DNA from: Nitrospiraceae bacterium
Lineage (GTDB): Bacteria > Nitrospirota > Thermodesulfovibrionia > Thermodesulfovibrionales > UBA9159
NCBI GenBank assembly: GCA_003453735.1
Contig: DMNE01000017.1
Location: forward strand, 19,429 to 25,797
DNA length: 6,369 nt
Direction: 5' to 3'
Positions 6,328 to 6,369 of the stretch are shown here, piece after piece. The position numbers were made by a program, and so were the translations under genes. How positions within the stretch are numbered: position 1 is the first letter of the stretch; each line of letters opens with the position of its first letter. The notes under the pieces were generated by a model. It had not been told where the DNA came from, made no database searches, and worked only from the letters and a program-made list of their open reading frames with translations.

Positions 6328-6369
6328 TTATCTCACCTCCTCATCTAAACCGATATAATAGACCTGTGG
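6328..6369 (-). CDS. C-terminal end of a probable ferredoxin-type Fe-S subunit, truncated by the window edge
   Basis: Thirteen codons, PQVYYIGLDEEVR, end in TAA 2 bases before the start of NrfD-like protein A. The reading is open to the window edge, and the peptide resembles C-termini of NrfC/HybA-type four-cluster ferredoxins, which are usually encoded directly before their NrfD partner. The ribosome site of the next gene lies inside its last codons. With so few residues the identity is inferred mostly from position. Confidence 0.45.
   Translation of the reverse strand, partial: PQVYYIGLDEEVR
6333..6341 (-). promoter_or_regulatory. Strong ribosome binding site of NrfD-like protein A
   Basis: AGGAGGTGA on the minus strand, a nine-base match to the 16S rRNA 3' end, seven bases before the ATG at 6325. 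It fixes that start and lies within the last codons of the upstream partial gene. Confidence 0.8.

Overview
The window is bacterial DNA of intermediate base composition. It carries genes for periplasmic and membrane electron transfer: two multihaem c-type cytochromes, a Tat-exported protein with four Fe-S clusters, two NrfD/PsrC-type membrane subunits and the tail of one more probable Fe-S subunit. A complete IS630-family insertion sequence lies between the two gene groups. This density of periplasmic haem and Fe-S proteins fits an anaerobic respirer of the Nitrospirota or Desulfobacterota type. That is inference from gene content; no taxonomic marker is present.

Layout: (1) 2-634, plus strand: the C-terminal 210 residues of a multihaem cytochrome c with a charged helical stalk and a C-terminal membrane anchor; its start lies outside the window. 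(2) 682-1817: an intact IS630-family element with imperfect 27-bp terminal inverted repeats, flanked by TA on both sides, inserted in a CTAG site. (3) 1821-2234: about 410 bases with no convincing gene, probably degenerate sequence. (4) 6369-2235, minus strand, in order of transcription: the last 13 codons of a probable ferredoxin-type subunit, NrfD-like protein A (417 aa), a 97-base gap holding a candidate promoter/operator, a tetrahaem cytochrome c (174 aa), a Tat-exported four-cluster Fe-S protein (308 aa) and NrfD-like protein B (418 aa).

How the minus-strand genes may work together: NrfD-family proteins are integral membrane subunits that handle quinone/quinol and dock to a periplasmic four-cluster ferredoxin subunit. 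The order cytochrome, Tat Fe-S, NrfD matches dsrJ-dsrO-dsrP and the three-subunit CbcSTU-like modules of metal reducers, so 4977-2235 probably encodes a quinone-linked electron conduit to periplasmic haems. A second Fe-S/NrfD pair is apparently placed immediately upstream. No catalytic subunit (molybdopterin enzyme, hydrogenase or HdrD/DsrK-like protein) is visible, so direction of electron flow and final partner are unknown. The plus-strand cytochrome converges on this group and may or may not belong to the same chain.
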